From positions 846 to 56,929 of the forward strand of contig NZ_LMDI01000031.1 of assembly GCF_001425785.1 (NCBI RefSeq): a stretch of DNA of 56,084 nt. Reading direction: 5' to 3'. The notes under the pieces were generated by a model. It was not told where the DNA came from. It ran no database searches and saw only the letters and a program-made list of their open reading frames with translations. This DNA is from Rhizobacter sp. Root1221 (GTDB lineage: Bacteria; Pseudomonadota; Gammaproteobacteria; Burkholderiales; Burkholderiaceae_C). The translations under genes and the position numbers were made by a program. Numbering within the stretch: position 1 is the stretch's first letter; each line of letters opens with the position of its first letter. Positions 12,001 to 17,089 of this stretch are shown in pieces.

Positions 12001-12513
12001 CTGAAAGGAAAAATCTCCAAAGATGGCGTTGAGACAAGTGTCCGCATAGGGACGGCGAGTGAATTGCAATACTCGCGAGACTCATACAAATCGGAAGTCG
12101 GAAAATTGGACGTGACGGTGCGGAGTGCGGCTGATTTTGGCCTGGATGCCAAGATCGGCGGCGGGCGCAACGGCGGCGGCTCCAGCGCTGGCTTCAAGGC
12201 CGAGGCGGCCTTGCTTCAAGCTCAGGGTGCTGCCGAGTCTCGCGCAATTGAATATGGTGGACTCGAAGTTAAAGTTAAGGCCGGCGCAGGACTTAGCGCG
12301 GTCGCGATTGGAGGCTCGGCACAGTATGTTTTTGATTATTCCAAAGGACGCCTGAACGCCGGTTTTGGAGCTAGTGCAGCCGCGCTATTTGGGGCTAAGG
12401 CGCAAATAGGTTTTGAAGTGGATGCCTCAAAGTTTACTTTCAAGAAATTTGGTGCCGATGTTAAGCAGTCTGCGACAAATGCCTATGCCACGGTTAATGG
12501 GTGGGTTCGCTAG
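1..12513 (+). CDS. Giant RTX / YD-repeat / LysM protein, probable polymorphic toxin (5' end outside window)
   Basis: The frame is open from base 1, so the true start lies upstream and 4170 residues are visible. In order: a haemolysin-type calcium-binding region with GGxGxDxL nonapeptides (about residues 60-136); dozens of YD repeats of the Y-D-x2-G-x3 type (about 300-3400); a LysM domain (about 3431-3480, HAGDTLRSIARQSYGD); a hydrophobic Gly/Ala-rich stretch (about 3515-3750); and a variable C-terminal region (about 3800-4170) ending in Gly/Ala-rich sequence. YD-repeat proteins typically form a shell around a C-terminal toxin, RTX repeats bind calcium outside the cell, and LysM binds peptidoglycan. 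The usual RHS core motif before the toxin is not seen; the LysM domain occupies that place. GC drops visibly from about base 11230 onward, as expected of an exchanged tip module. Function as a contact-dependent or secreted toxin is inference, and no catalytic motif was recognised in the tip. Confidence 0.85.
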   Translation, partial: VGTGDRLEVTAFFSSDVTSGYRIEQIRFADGTTWDVAEIKQRATTATAAGDSLTGYLSADTLIGASGDDTLAGKEGNDTLHGGDGNDSLTGDAGNDVLFGGDQDDQLTGSDGSDTLDGGAGNDTLDGGTGNDVFRFGRGSGSDTITGSDSTAGKIDVLELGADVKPTDLVLTRSYDHLTLWIKGTTDHLYVTNFYTTAATNRFDQIRFADGTTWDYAAMLARTVPASSTDAQPLAAPQAATLNQLVFRKVGNALEIQGVGTSHSSTLTNWFGSGTAHVDGLGATGSTLLDAAPADVAFASTLGGTDQTTRLVHDGLGQVIGEIDAEGYLTEHLYDAAGNRTTTIRYSQPVAPFGREAQSMAELRPVSDPKARVTTALYDALNRVVQQTNAEGTVTQFTYDTVGNLVKTSRAAGTAEVRTVNTRYDLQGRVTGELTAEGSALLGATLTQPQLDALWAQHGLTHTYDAAGRRTSTTDPNGFKTLFYYDTDGRLTHSVNALGEVEERRYDTLNQLQATLRLGTRIATTGLTGGAAADIATALAGQYDSTRDSVTAFTYTTRGQVASTTGALGHAVTQRYDAFGETSSTTTLLENGESVTQAATRDHRGQVTSTVTDEGGIAATTRTQYDAFGRVIRTVDANGNTRQQSYDGLGRSVVTIDPTNSIRRSSYDAFDRVLTQTDALGQVTRYTYSDTDRSITATTPEGASVTTSHNRHGQTASVTDGRGAVTTYSYDLDGNLTGADGPLGNTVRHAYDRANRLVETTDANGVTTTVTYDAANRVLTRQVDPLGLNLTSTFAYDAKGQQYRSTDARGTVTTIAYDLAGRVLTQVVDPDGLHLETRYGYDSRGNTVSVTDPSGAVSTFTYDHLGRRTGERIDPTGLNLTRSYTYDKAGNVVSRTDANGAVTRFTYDANDRLVFTVDPTGAVSRAEYDAEGRLVRDTRYAQPIDLAGLGVSARTSDIGSRLVPRPGQDAVEVRRYTQDGRLHYTVDGTGAVVEFKYDANGNVVERIGYAKAINLATWTGNTDPTVVADTARDQHVRTTYDALNRATHVADGMGGVTGYTYDTHGNLIRQTHYATAVAANAAPSSVTASAGDQVTRFSHDTLGRPTWTVDASGAVTHSEYDTNGNAVRVTRFAARIPAGTAPEAVVANATLDRVDTVQFDRANRAVYATDAAGYVTTTAYDAEGRVTSTTRFANRPAAPGALPAADAADQTRQFVYDPAGRVTSAVDALGQTEHFTYDGNGNKLTYQDKSGNTWTYGYDAANRLVSEASPDVDYTTVVQDVHTTSRGSLVTRRTYDGLGNVITRTDATGAVTRHAYDANGRTILTVDPMGAVTQSDYDIGGRLLRTIRPAQPISLAGLPQAIRPSDVLGRLVASPGKDVVDVRRYDRDGRLRFTVDGNGAVVEFRYDTHGNVTERIGYASAVAVPAGGTSADPAPVANASRDQRVRTTYDGLNRATFVADGMGSVSRNEYDAFGNVVRQTQYATAITSAASPDSVEPAATDRVTRSTYDSLGRPTWTADASGAVTRLEYDRNGNVVRQTRFATLVTAGAPPEAAQADATRDRVTTVLFDRANRAVQTTDATGHVTTTAYDPAGRVTFTTKFFNTPQAAGALPLAHPSDQKQQFVYDAAGRLTSTIDALAQTERYTYDANGNKLTFENKKGSVWTYTYDQGNRLIAEESPAVEFTSVARDARGDLYEIPTSSGTLVTRLTYDALGNLLSRTEAANRPAEARTTSYLYDAAGHQVQVTHPQVMVYQESLADLARNGATGLAAVSEFGRTLTTRTYYDTFGNAVINVDTAGSVSQKVYDLANRVRYDIDALGQVTEYTRDAFGDAVATTRYVQRVTPASVPAGSPTQGAAIATLQSWFSQYGSPQDRRLESEYDRLGRVIAVREPEVFTYDASTGLSGPARKVTRNTYNAFGDKVSVATLQRGTESNGTWVSTFQYHDRLGRVTDTVDALGYRTHQAYDAVGNVVSITEHATAQAADSWNLLSAGAAAVDAQRDRTVTYTYDQLNRKLSETRHQVQASNATQALSGTGAPTDLVTRFGYDQVGNLTRTTDALGNATYSYYDALGRVTAVLAPTRPGANGSPLTPLSLFRRDAHGNVLVKTDVALGATATAGEFTGVSTSTQLNTVVQGISAEDRSTLARYDSHGHAVQVTDAAGYSSYTSYNERGQVAKTWQGATSGQAVIQDGKLLADSTVFKVYQYDVLGRLTNTIDPGVATKLGTGLTTKVVSSTTVYTDGSGRHVSGQNVVDLTWATVVNPSGGSVRVEVDYLTNDSTRVIGTNETGNVYAGSGSQEKSHSQTYTASTANAGVRLTWTDSDADVEVSGIASITRLRVWQADGSGSWVLRWDGGPVQAGGWDMVAVEKSSANLIDNGTRYNAFGEVIGTDINGYNQAYYDYDNAGRLWRTNAGDGIDKIFLYDALGNQTAELRSGGIGGDNRNLRLLGSAAAASALGTLRRTDTVHDKLGRATQQLGVARDTAAVQGTLTLNQQAATASIATSVTTNYPPDGSAGWAFVGENRVNLAWPDLSALGSGDVRLYFEYQTAALAGGPVMTDESGNPYPDNRHTPVVTRSQTIVYDADRAAAGVSVAWADSGPVVASSDESGPVEFNAGGLGAVSRIVLWKKDSHGEWRLMQDSAPGTGPAVIDVAAPLDATTQVTLEIRPAGSTGGWMTFPQTALNFGDALRYSTANLAPGAYEYRVLTSAVGQPTQTASTGTFDTNTLASSTTSLTASPVARPTVEMTYDRWGNTLSKSDPRYAGWITRYTYNASNQLVSETKPDGAVTQVYHDALGRQVAVRDARGNVNSQVYDAGGNLVEEHHADTGVVRYVFNGFGDKVRTYGAEANRTTDYLYDKMGRLVETRHGTITVWNVDVNMVTSNWQAELKEFISYDQAGRKLDQTLGWTGDGTGEVTRYKYDLAGHVIETIQPGTGAFRTRSVYDVFGRKVADFDQNFRSSTWNYDTTGLLLSRTDLSGATYTFTYDNARQLISSTNGHYGANPQIVNAYDAAGQVTKITDLSLNQVTEFTYDLAGRHVREKTTQDGVVYQNNMLAYDNVGRLRHVADGRMSLDIDYDLVGNRTHIRTHVDVFNLGSTTVDSRKDTDNYFTYDQMNRQTGVGLTSTGLLQADAHLVEYDRDGNRIKDTYLGNKLEAVAATPPAYLYTDESGQAVYDNGTPLSYRILPGLNEVSENYEYDTLNRLKNVKRDGFELDRRGYDAVGRVMVTGPANLPTAYTQALNSGTAPGETIGLEARTNRYDTNGRLVRQFIYNSDHSKVVTDVHYSRYDAAGNLMSYTLTSPNEYSNYYKYSHKLFDGYKEANIHATSTKFKDGETVNSYDVNGNLVRVDDLTKEQNNRRFVNDVTGHALYSNQQGAEQRQVVVNGEVLGRYGIGIDETKQRDENGNPRFAQIAEFNLGYQPITGNYPTASVGTYQVHAGDTLRSIARQSYGDEGLWFRIAEANGLTGDNDLRVGQTVNIPSVVGSVHNNDGTFKPYDPSKITGDTTPNMPMPGKGGCGGIGMLLVIIVAVVVTVFTAGAAALAMAGALSSATTIGGIASAGLTAMAGGTAMAGALGMAAVQGISAAVAVGAAMIGAAVGSIASQGVAIGMGMQEDFNWKNVGMAAVGGAVSAMMPAGIVGAAGSTANIVVRSALSNAVTQGIGVMTGMQDKFSWRGVAASAASAYVGDQLRGTVMGSSLQGPTIDGGSIGGPGLVGMLGGGPLARLAGSTVVGMAASTAAAAMRGGKVVMAQVAIDAFGNALGESLVATTLSGEGIDVPQGADSQPDVEEDILGAFIAMNDNWSYVEPDDSSHGLGLRAHDSSGEGPTDPQSSSLLPSPAADAEKNAPVGNTGRRRISGKVAEPKDKWTNPVSELVHRDDPEKRAAINDIFAKARAQAEASPQGDQPPTAAEVEGLDGPVGREMRKYADDKSGRWSDKESGQPANGPRQYSPSRDGARTKGKVELAGEIKYEVKDGTEVRFFGENDPDGKLIVARSQTDASLKGKISKDGVETSVRIGTASELQYSRDSYKSEVGKLDVTVRSAADFGLDAKIGGGRNGGGSSAGFKAEAALLQAQGAAESRAIEYGGLEVKVKAGAGLSAVAIGGSAQYVFDYSKGRLNAGFGASAAALFGAKAQIGFEVDASKFTFKKFGADVKQSATNAYATVNGWVR
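178..408 (+). repeat. RTX calcium-binding nonapeptide block
   Basis: About eight tandem nine-residue units of the form GGxGNDxLx (for example GGDGNDSLT and GGAGNDTLD) are encoded here. They form a calcium-binding parallel beta-roll in RTX proteins. Haemolysin-type calcium-binding-related segments flank the block on both sides, each containing an IRFADGTTWD-like motif, near bases 79-105 and 616-645. Confidence 0.85.
2689..3831 (+). repeat. Long internal duplication in the YD-repeat gene, copy 1
   Basis: This stretch of about 380 codons matches 3916-5058 in the same order over its whole length. It starts with D-A-x-G-A-V-T-R and passes through the R-Y-x-x-D-G-R-L and DGMG segments to end near E-F/D-Y-T-x-V. 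Similarity is far closer than between ordinary YD repeats, pointing to a segmental duplication inside the gene. Confidence 0.75.
3916..5058 (+). repeat. Long internal duplication in the YD-repeat gene, copy 2
   Basis: Second copy of the block at 2689-3831. The two copies are separated by about 28 codons and have diverged by substitutions with few length changes. Confidence 0.75.
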
Positions 12514-12524
12514 AGAGGCCATAG

Positions 12525-13361
12525 ATGTGCAATAAAACCCTTCTTCGCTTCGTTATGTCGGTAGTGTTAGGTTCAATAATGGTGCAAAATTCATTCGCCG
12601 AATCCGCGCAATTGGAGATCTCCTGCGAGAAGCAGTGGATCGAAAAGTCCGCGACGCATGTTGCTGGGCCGGCTCCCGATGTCCCGACGATGCTTAAGGT
12701 CTGGAAATCTCTTGAAAGCGAATGTGGGTCCACTCACACCTACATAGGGCGCCTAGCGCTCCTAAGCTTGATGACAGACGACTTTGCCGCGGCTCGGCGA
12801 GTGCTGAAGGCGGCTCCCAAGGGTGACTCTCGCTACGCATACAGTATAGATGCGGCAAGAATTCAACTTTCTATTCGCGAAAGGTTGGCTGCCGACGGCC
12901 CCATTTCCGATCGGGAGGCGGCCGAATTCGAGTTGAAGTATATTCAACTGGTCAAAAAATATCCAGATTGGCCCACCGGCTTTGCCTTGCTGGGCGGATG
13001 GCAAACATCGATCGGAAAGCACGATGCGGCGATAAACAATCTGCAGAAGGCACTAAAAGGCGACGCATACAATTTGGCCGGAGTGTATAGAAATCTGACA
13101 ATAAGTTTTGCTGCAGAGGGGTCGAGCGAACTAGCTCTGGCTGCCTCGGATAAAACTTTCAAGCTGAACCCTTCAATTACCTCAGATTCGCAATTTGTGT
13201 ACGCCTACGCCAATGCGAGCAGCGCTCTTGGTTATCTTGATGATGCGGAATTAGCGCTAAATCTTATTGCCCGCAAGAAGGCTGAGGTTAAGGGTGATCC
13301 AGAATATAAGAAGGCTGTAGAGTTCTATTCTCAGCAGCGCAAGAAATCGCCAAAGAAATAA
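12525..13361 (+). CDS. Secreted TPR-like protein, candidate immunity partner of the upstream toxin
   Basis: The 278-residue product starts with a classic signal peptide (basic MCNKTLLR, a hydrophobic core, and a likely cut after NSFA near residue 25), so it should reach the periplasm. Residues about 145-260 look like tetratricopeptide repeats, with alternating helices and Ala/Leu spacing such as GKHDAAINNLQKAL. The ATG lies 11 bases after the stop of the giant gene and is preceded by AGAGAGG, so the two are probably translated from one message. Its GC is as low as that of the giant protein's tip and lower than the rest of the window. A small gene directly behind a polymorphic toxin is usually its immunity gene. 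The exported location would fit a toxin acting in the periplasm or inner membrane. No known immunity family was recognised, so the role is inference. Confidence 0.75.
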   Translation: MCNKTLLRFVMSVVLGSIMVQNSFAESAQLEISCEKQWIEKSATHVAGPAPDVPTMLKVWKSLESECGSTHTYIGRLALLSLMTDDFAAARRVLKAAPKGDSRYAYSIDAARIQLSIRERLAADGPISDREAAEFELKYIQLVKKYPDWPTGFALLGGWQTSIGKHDAAINNLQKALKGDAYNLAGVYRNLTISFAAEGSSELALAASDKTFKLNPSITSDSQFVYAYANASSALGYLDDAELALNLIARKKAEVKGDPEYKKAVEFYSQQRKKSPKK

Positions 13362-13388
13362 GCGGGGAGCCGGGGTCACGGGGGGGCC

Positions 13389-13578
13389 GGGGTCAAGTCT
13401 TGCGTCTTGCCTGACCCATCAAAACCCCCGACATACGGGGTAATCCTGAAGGCAAGTGCACGCCGCCCCTGCGGACGGTGGCGCCGCGATGAGCCTGGGA
13501 GGGGGACCCTGGGGTCAAGTCTTAGGGGGACCCTGGGGTCAAGTCTTGCGTCTTGCCCAACCCACCAAAACCCCCGAG
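13389..13578. repeat. Direct-repeat cluster upstream of the RAYT gene
   Basis: A unit of about 44 bases beginning GGGGTCAAGTCTTGCGTCTT occurs at 13389-13432 and again, slightly diverged, at 13535-13578. Between them a 24-base unit, AGGGGGACCCTGGGGTCAAG plus CTT and a variable base, is repeated in tandem at 13500-13523 and 13524-13547. The first copy runs into a small hairpin, CCCCG-acata-CGGGG (13426-13440). This resembles the REP-like sequences mobilised by RAYT transposases. The rest of the 13362-13659 gap shows no gene. Confidence 0.7.
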
Positions 13579-13659
13579 ATTCCGAGCAATTTCGCAAGCA
13601 GGTACGTCACCGTAGGGAACCGCGCTTTACCCGCCCCCAAAGCCCGGCGATGCTCCCGC

Positions 13660-14532
13660 ATGGCCCGTCCTCTCCGAATTGAATTCCCCGGCGCGATCTA
13701 CCACGTGACTTCTCGCGGGGATCGACGCGAACCCATCTTCGTGGACGACAACGACCGGCACGCGCTGCTCGCCGTTCTCGAGCAGGCACTTGCCCGCTTC
13801 GGCGCTCACTCGTTGGCGTACTGCCTGATGGGCAATCACTACCATCTCGTGCTGTGCACCCGCCAGGGCAATCTGTCGGCCCTGATGCGGCACCTCAACG
13901 GCGTCTTCACGCAGGCCTTCAATCGCCGCCACAACAAGGTGGGCCACCTGTTCCAAGGTCGGTTCAAGGCGATCCTCGTCGATGAGGAGGCCTACCTGCT
14001 GGAGGTTTGCCGCTACGTCGAACTGAACCCGGTGCGCGCCCGCATCGTTCAGCATCCACGCGATTGGCTTTGGTCCAGCTATCGGGCGCATGCGGGCGAA
14101 CGGGCGCCGCCGGGCTGGTTGGACACCGCAGGGCTGCACGCGCACCTGCTGGGCCGGGCCGCGCAGACCCTCGACGACCATCATCACGCCTCCCGGCTGT
14201 ACGCCGACTTGGTGGCCGCGGCGCACGGTGTTCGCCTGTGGGACGAGGCGCTGCGCCAACAGATCTACCTCGGCGACGATGCCTTCATCGCGCGCATGCA
14301 AGCCATGGCGGACCAGCGGCAACGCGCGTCGAAGGAAATTCCCGCACCGCAGCGCGGTGCACCCACGACCTTCCGACAATGGCTCGCCCGGAGTGACTCC
14401 GTGGGGCAAGCGCTGCTGCGCGCCTACACCGAGAGCCGGCTCAGCATGAGCCAGTTGGCCCAAGAGACCAACCTCTCTGTCTCTCGCGTCAGCCGCTTGA
14501 TCGCCGAGGCCGAGCATCCCAAGTCTTCGTGA
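13660..14532 (+). CDS. rayT: REP-associated tyrosine transposase (RAYT, IS200/Y1-like)
   Basis: The 290-residue product begins MARPLRIEFPGAIYHVTSRG, the typical start of this family, so this ATG is preferred to upstream in-frame codons that would read through the repeat cluster. The HUH metal-binding motif is H60-Y-H62 in GNHYHLVL. The likely catalytic tyrosine is Y119 in CRYVELNPVRA. The C-terminal part (about residues 255-285) looks like a helix-turn-helix. RAYTs are usually single-copy, domesticated enzymes that nick and move short palindromic repeats, and the repeat cluster just upstream fits. There are no terminal inverted repeats or target duplications of a full insertion sequence that I can see. 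Confidence 0.9.
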   Translation: MARPLRIEFPGAIYHVTSRGDRREPIFVDDNDRHALLAVLEQALARFGAHSLAYCLMGNHYHLVLCTRQGNLSALMRHLNGVFTQAFNRRHNKVGHLFQGRFKAILVDEEAYLLEVCRYVELNPVRARIVQHPRDWLWSSYRAHAGERAPPGWLDTAGLHAHLLGRAAQTLDDHHHASRLYADLVAAAHGVRLWDEALRQQIYLGDDAFIARMQAMADQRQRASKEIPAPQRGAPTTFRQWLARSDSVGQALLRAYTESRLSMSQLAQETNLSVSRVSRLIAEAEHPKSS

Positions 14533-14551
14533 ACACCGGGAGTACGCGAGC

Positions 14552-14580
14552 AACTCGTGACGCTGAATCAGTCGCGAGTT
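14552..14580. terminator. Stem-loop between convergent genes
   Basis: AACTCGTGAC and GTCGCGAGTT form a 10-base stem with one G-T pair around a 9-base loop, between the end of the RAYT gene and the end of the minus-strand glycosyltransferase gene. No U-run follows on either strand, so a terminator role is only suggested by position. Confidence 0.35.
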
Positions 14581-14608
14581 CGGCACCGCCCTGCCCCGTC
14601 GAAGAGCC

Positions 14609-15838
14609 TCAGGCCAACCGTCTCTCGACCAGCCCCGCCGAGGGTGCCCCGATCACCCGGTCATACCCCGCAAGACCCGCCTTCCGCGAATACCCACGCG
14701 CCCCGCCTTCCAAGGCCGAGAGCGGCTCGTCCTGGCCTGCGACCGACAGCATCTCCTCGACCTTCAACGCCACCGCACCCACATCGAAGAAGTCGACCAG
14801 GGCACCACGCCGGCAGTCATGCATCACCTCCCGCACCGGCGCCGTGTCGGACGACACGATGGGTGCACCACACGCCATGGCCTCGAGCAACGACCAGCTC
14901 AACACGAACGGGTACGTCAGGTACACGTGGGCGGCCGAGACCTGCAGCACGCGCACGTAGTCGGCGAAGGGAACGCGCCCGAGGAAATGCGTGCGGGCAG
15001 GATCGAGCGACACCTCGCGCAGCATGCGCTCCCGCCACGTGGGGGCGTTGTCGGGGCGCTTGCCGTAGCTGACACCGTCGCCGCCGACAATGATGGCGTG
15101 GCAACCCGGATGGGCCTTCTGGACACGCTCCAGTGCGCGCATGAACACATGGAACCCGCGATAGGGCTCCAGGTTGCGGGCCACGTAGGTGATGACCGGG
15201 TCGCCCACGCGCAGCACCGCCCCGCTCGGCGTGGTGAACGATGCCTGTGGATTCGGGCCGAGGTACTCGGTATCGATGCCTTCGTGCTGCACGATGATCT
15301 TCGGCTGAAAGATCTCCGGGTGCCGGCTGCGCTGCCAATGCGTGGGGCTGATGGCCACGTCGCACTGGGTCAGGTTCAGGGTGTGCAGCGCGTTCCAGGT
15401 GCGGATGCGCGCGCGGTCGTCGAAACTGAGCGGGAACTCGGGATCGAAGCCCAGGTCGGCCCCGTCGGCGTTGTAGTACCACTCACACAGGTGCACCAGC
15501 CGCGCGAGCGGAAACACGTCCTTGGCGTAGAGGGTTTCACCCCAACCAGGATGGGCCACGATGACGTCGGGCGTGAACCCGTTCTGCTTCAGCTGCTGCA
15601 GCGCACGCACCACCGCCTGGCCGTGCAGCGTGGCCGACTCCATCTGCCGCAGGTAATGATGCTGCTGCGGGCGCCCCTCGCGGGCGAGGCGGTAGCGGAT
15701 GAGCTTGTCGAAACCCGGCAGGCCCGGCGCGCCTTCGCGCCCCAGCGCCCGCACGTCCCAGCCGGGCCGCTGTGCCCAGGCCTTCACGAGGTGGCCGAAC
15801 TGGCCCGGAAAATTCTGGTGGATGACCAACACCCGCAT
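14609..15838 (-). CDS. Glycosyltransferase, family 4 type
   Basis: This 409-residue protein begins MRVLVIHQNFPGQFGHL, typical of a group of GT4 enzymes whose N-terminal domain carries an NFPGQF motif. The C-terminal Rossmann half has the donor-binding segment LLEAMACGAPIVSSDTAPVREV near residues 335-360. Such enzymes transfer a sugar from a nucleotide donor in the cytoplasm. The ATG is chosen because upstream in-frame sequence is low-complexity and overlaps the neighbouring TPR gene. It lies 28 bases downstream of that TPR gene, on the same strand as the flagellar-type array, so it may be its last gene. Pairing with a TPR protein hints at protein glycosylation of an exported component, but the acceptor is unknown. 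Confidence 0.85.
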   Translation of the reverse strand: MRVLVIHQNFPGQFGHLVKAWAQRPGWDVRALGREGAPGLPGFDKLIRYRLAREGRPQQHHYLRQMESATLHGQAVVRALQQLKQNGFTPDVIVAHPGWGETLYAKDVFPLARLVHLCEWYYNADGADLGFDPEFPLSFDDRARIRTWNALHTLNLTQCDVAISPTHWQRSRHPEIFQPKIIVQHEGIDTEYLGPNPQASFTTPSGAVLRVGDPVITYVARNLEPYRGFHVFMRALERVQKAHPGCHAIIVGGDGVSYGKRPDNAPTWRERMLREVSLDPARTHFLGRVPFADYVRVLQVSAAHVYLTYPFVLSWSLLEAMACGAPIVSSDTAPVREVMHDCRRGALVDFFDVGAVALKVEEMLSVAGQDEPLSALEGGARGYSRKAGLAGYDRVIGAPSAGLVERRLA

Positions 15839-15866
15839 CGCGACGCGCTCCCGTTCGAAACGTGTG

Positions 15867-17057
15867 TCAGTTGAGGTCGCCGGGCGGCGGGGCCGCCGGC
15901 GTGCCGTCGTCCACCTGCGGCAACAGGTCGAGCATGGAACCGCCCAGCGGCGCGGCACGGCCACCCAGCAGCCGCGTGGCCAGGCGGCGCAGCGATCGGC
16001 TGTCGGACGCATCGCCGCTCAGCAGCGCCTGCGCGTACCGGGCCGACAGGCTCGTGCCGTCGAGGCGAATCGCGCGGTCGATGGCCTCCTGTGCCGCATC
16101 GTTCGCCTTGCGCATCGCGAGCACCACGGCCAGGCCACCGTGGCTCTCGGCGAAGTTGCGGTCGAGTTCGATCGCCTGTTCAAACGCCCGCAGCGCGGCA
16201 TCCGTGTCGCCTTGCGAGAGGCACGTCCACCCGAGGCCGTGCCAGGTGCCCACGTGTTCCGGCATCGCCTGCAGGGCTTTGGCAAAGCTGGCGCGGGCCG
16301 CGTCGAGTTGCTGCTCCATCAGGTCGGTGAAGGCCAAGGCCGACCAGGTTCGGCCGTCGGTGGGATTCAGCCTCAACGCATGTTGCAGCAGCTGGCGCGA
16401 GAGCGCAGGCGCCTGCTCGGCCAGCGCCACCGACGCGCGTGCGACGAGCGCCTCGACGGGTGCGCCCGGCTCCTTCAACGCATGGTCGGACCACAGCAGG
16501 CTGGCCGTGAAATCAGACTCATCGAGCGCAACGAGGCTGGCCACGCCGGCCGCGGCCGTGGCCAGCTGGCGCACCTGCCAGCGCTCCCGGGCCCATGCCA
16601 TGGCGGCGTCCAGGCGCTGGGCCCGGTGCATCAAGCGCAACCAGAGCACCTGCAGCGCGCCATCAACGGCCTGCGAAGGCGTCACCTCGACCCACGGCGC
16701 GAGCACCGCCAGCCCCGACTCAGGCGCGCCCTCGCGCAACGCGATGTAGGCCAGGTCATGCGCCACCACCGGACGCAGGTCGTCCGGTACATCAGGCGCA
16801 TCCGACAAGACCTGCAACACGGCACGCGCCTCGCCGAACCGGTGCTGGGCCAGCAACCACTGCCCTTCCTTCAGCGTCCAGCCCGGGGCATGGCCGGCCA
16901 ACGCCTGGGCCTTGCGGAGGTGGGTCTCGGCACGGAGCCACGCTCCAGCCTGCAGCGCCGCATCGAACGATTCGCCCACGAGTGCCAGGTTCTCGGGGTC
17001 TTGCTGCAGGTATCCCTCGAGCCGGTCGAGGCGCTGCGTCGCAGTGGGATTCGTCAT
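15867..17057 (-). CDS. TPR-repeat protein at the end of the flagellar-type operon
   Basis: About 396 residues, mostly helical, with tetratricopeptide units clearest at residues about 215-340 (for example GQGDTDAALRAFEQAIELDR-like spacing and LNPTDGRTWSALAF). The ATG at 17057 is chosen because an AAGAGA lies upstream. A GTG at 17093 would add 12 residues and overlap the sigma-factor stop codon by four bases, so either start is possible. There is no signal peptide, so it is probably cytoplasmic. TPR proteins act as scaffolds or chaperones. Here it sits between a sigma factor and a glycosyltransferase, so it may assist secretion or glycosylation. Its exact role cannot be read from sequence. Confidence 0.8.
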   Translation of the reverse strand: MTNPTATQRLDRLEGYLQQDPENLALVGESFDAALQAGAWLRAETHLRKAQALAGHAPGWTLKEGQWLLAQHRFGEARAVLQVLSDAPDVPDDLRPVVAHDLAYIALREGAPESGLAVLAPWVEVTPSQAVDGALQVLWLRLMHRAQRLDAAMAWARERWQVRQLATAAAGVASLVALDESDFTASLLWSDHALKEPGAPVEALVARASVALAEQAPALSRQLLQHALRLNPTDGRTWSALAFTDLMEQQLDAARASFAKALQAMPEHVGTWHGLGWTCLSQGDTDAALRAFEQAIELDRNFAESHGGLAVVLAMRKANDAAQEAIDRAIRLDGTSLSARYAQALLSGDASDSRSLRRLATRLLGGRAAPLGGSMLDLLPQVDDGTPAAPPPGDLN

Positions 17058-17089
17058 CGTGGGTCTCTTGTCGTACGGTAAAGGGTTGC

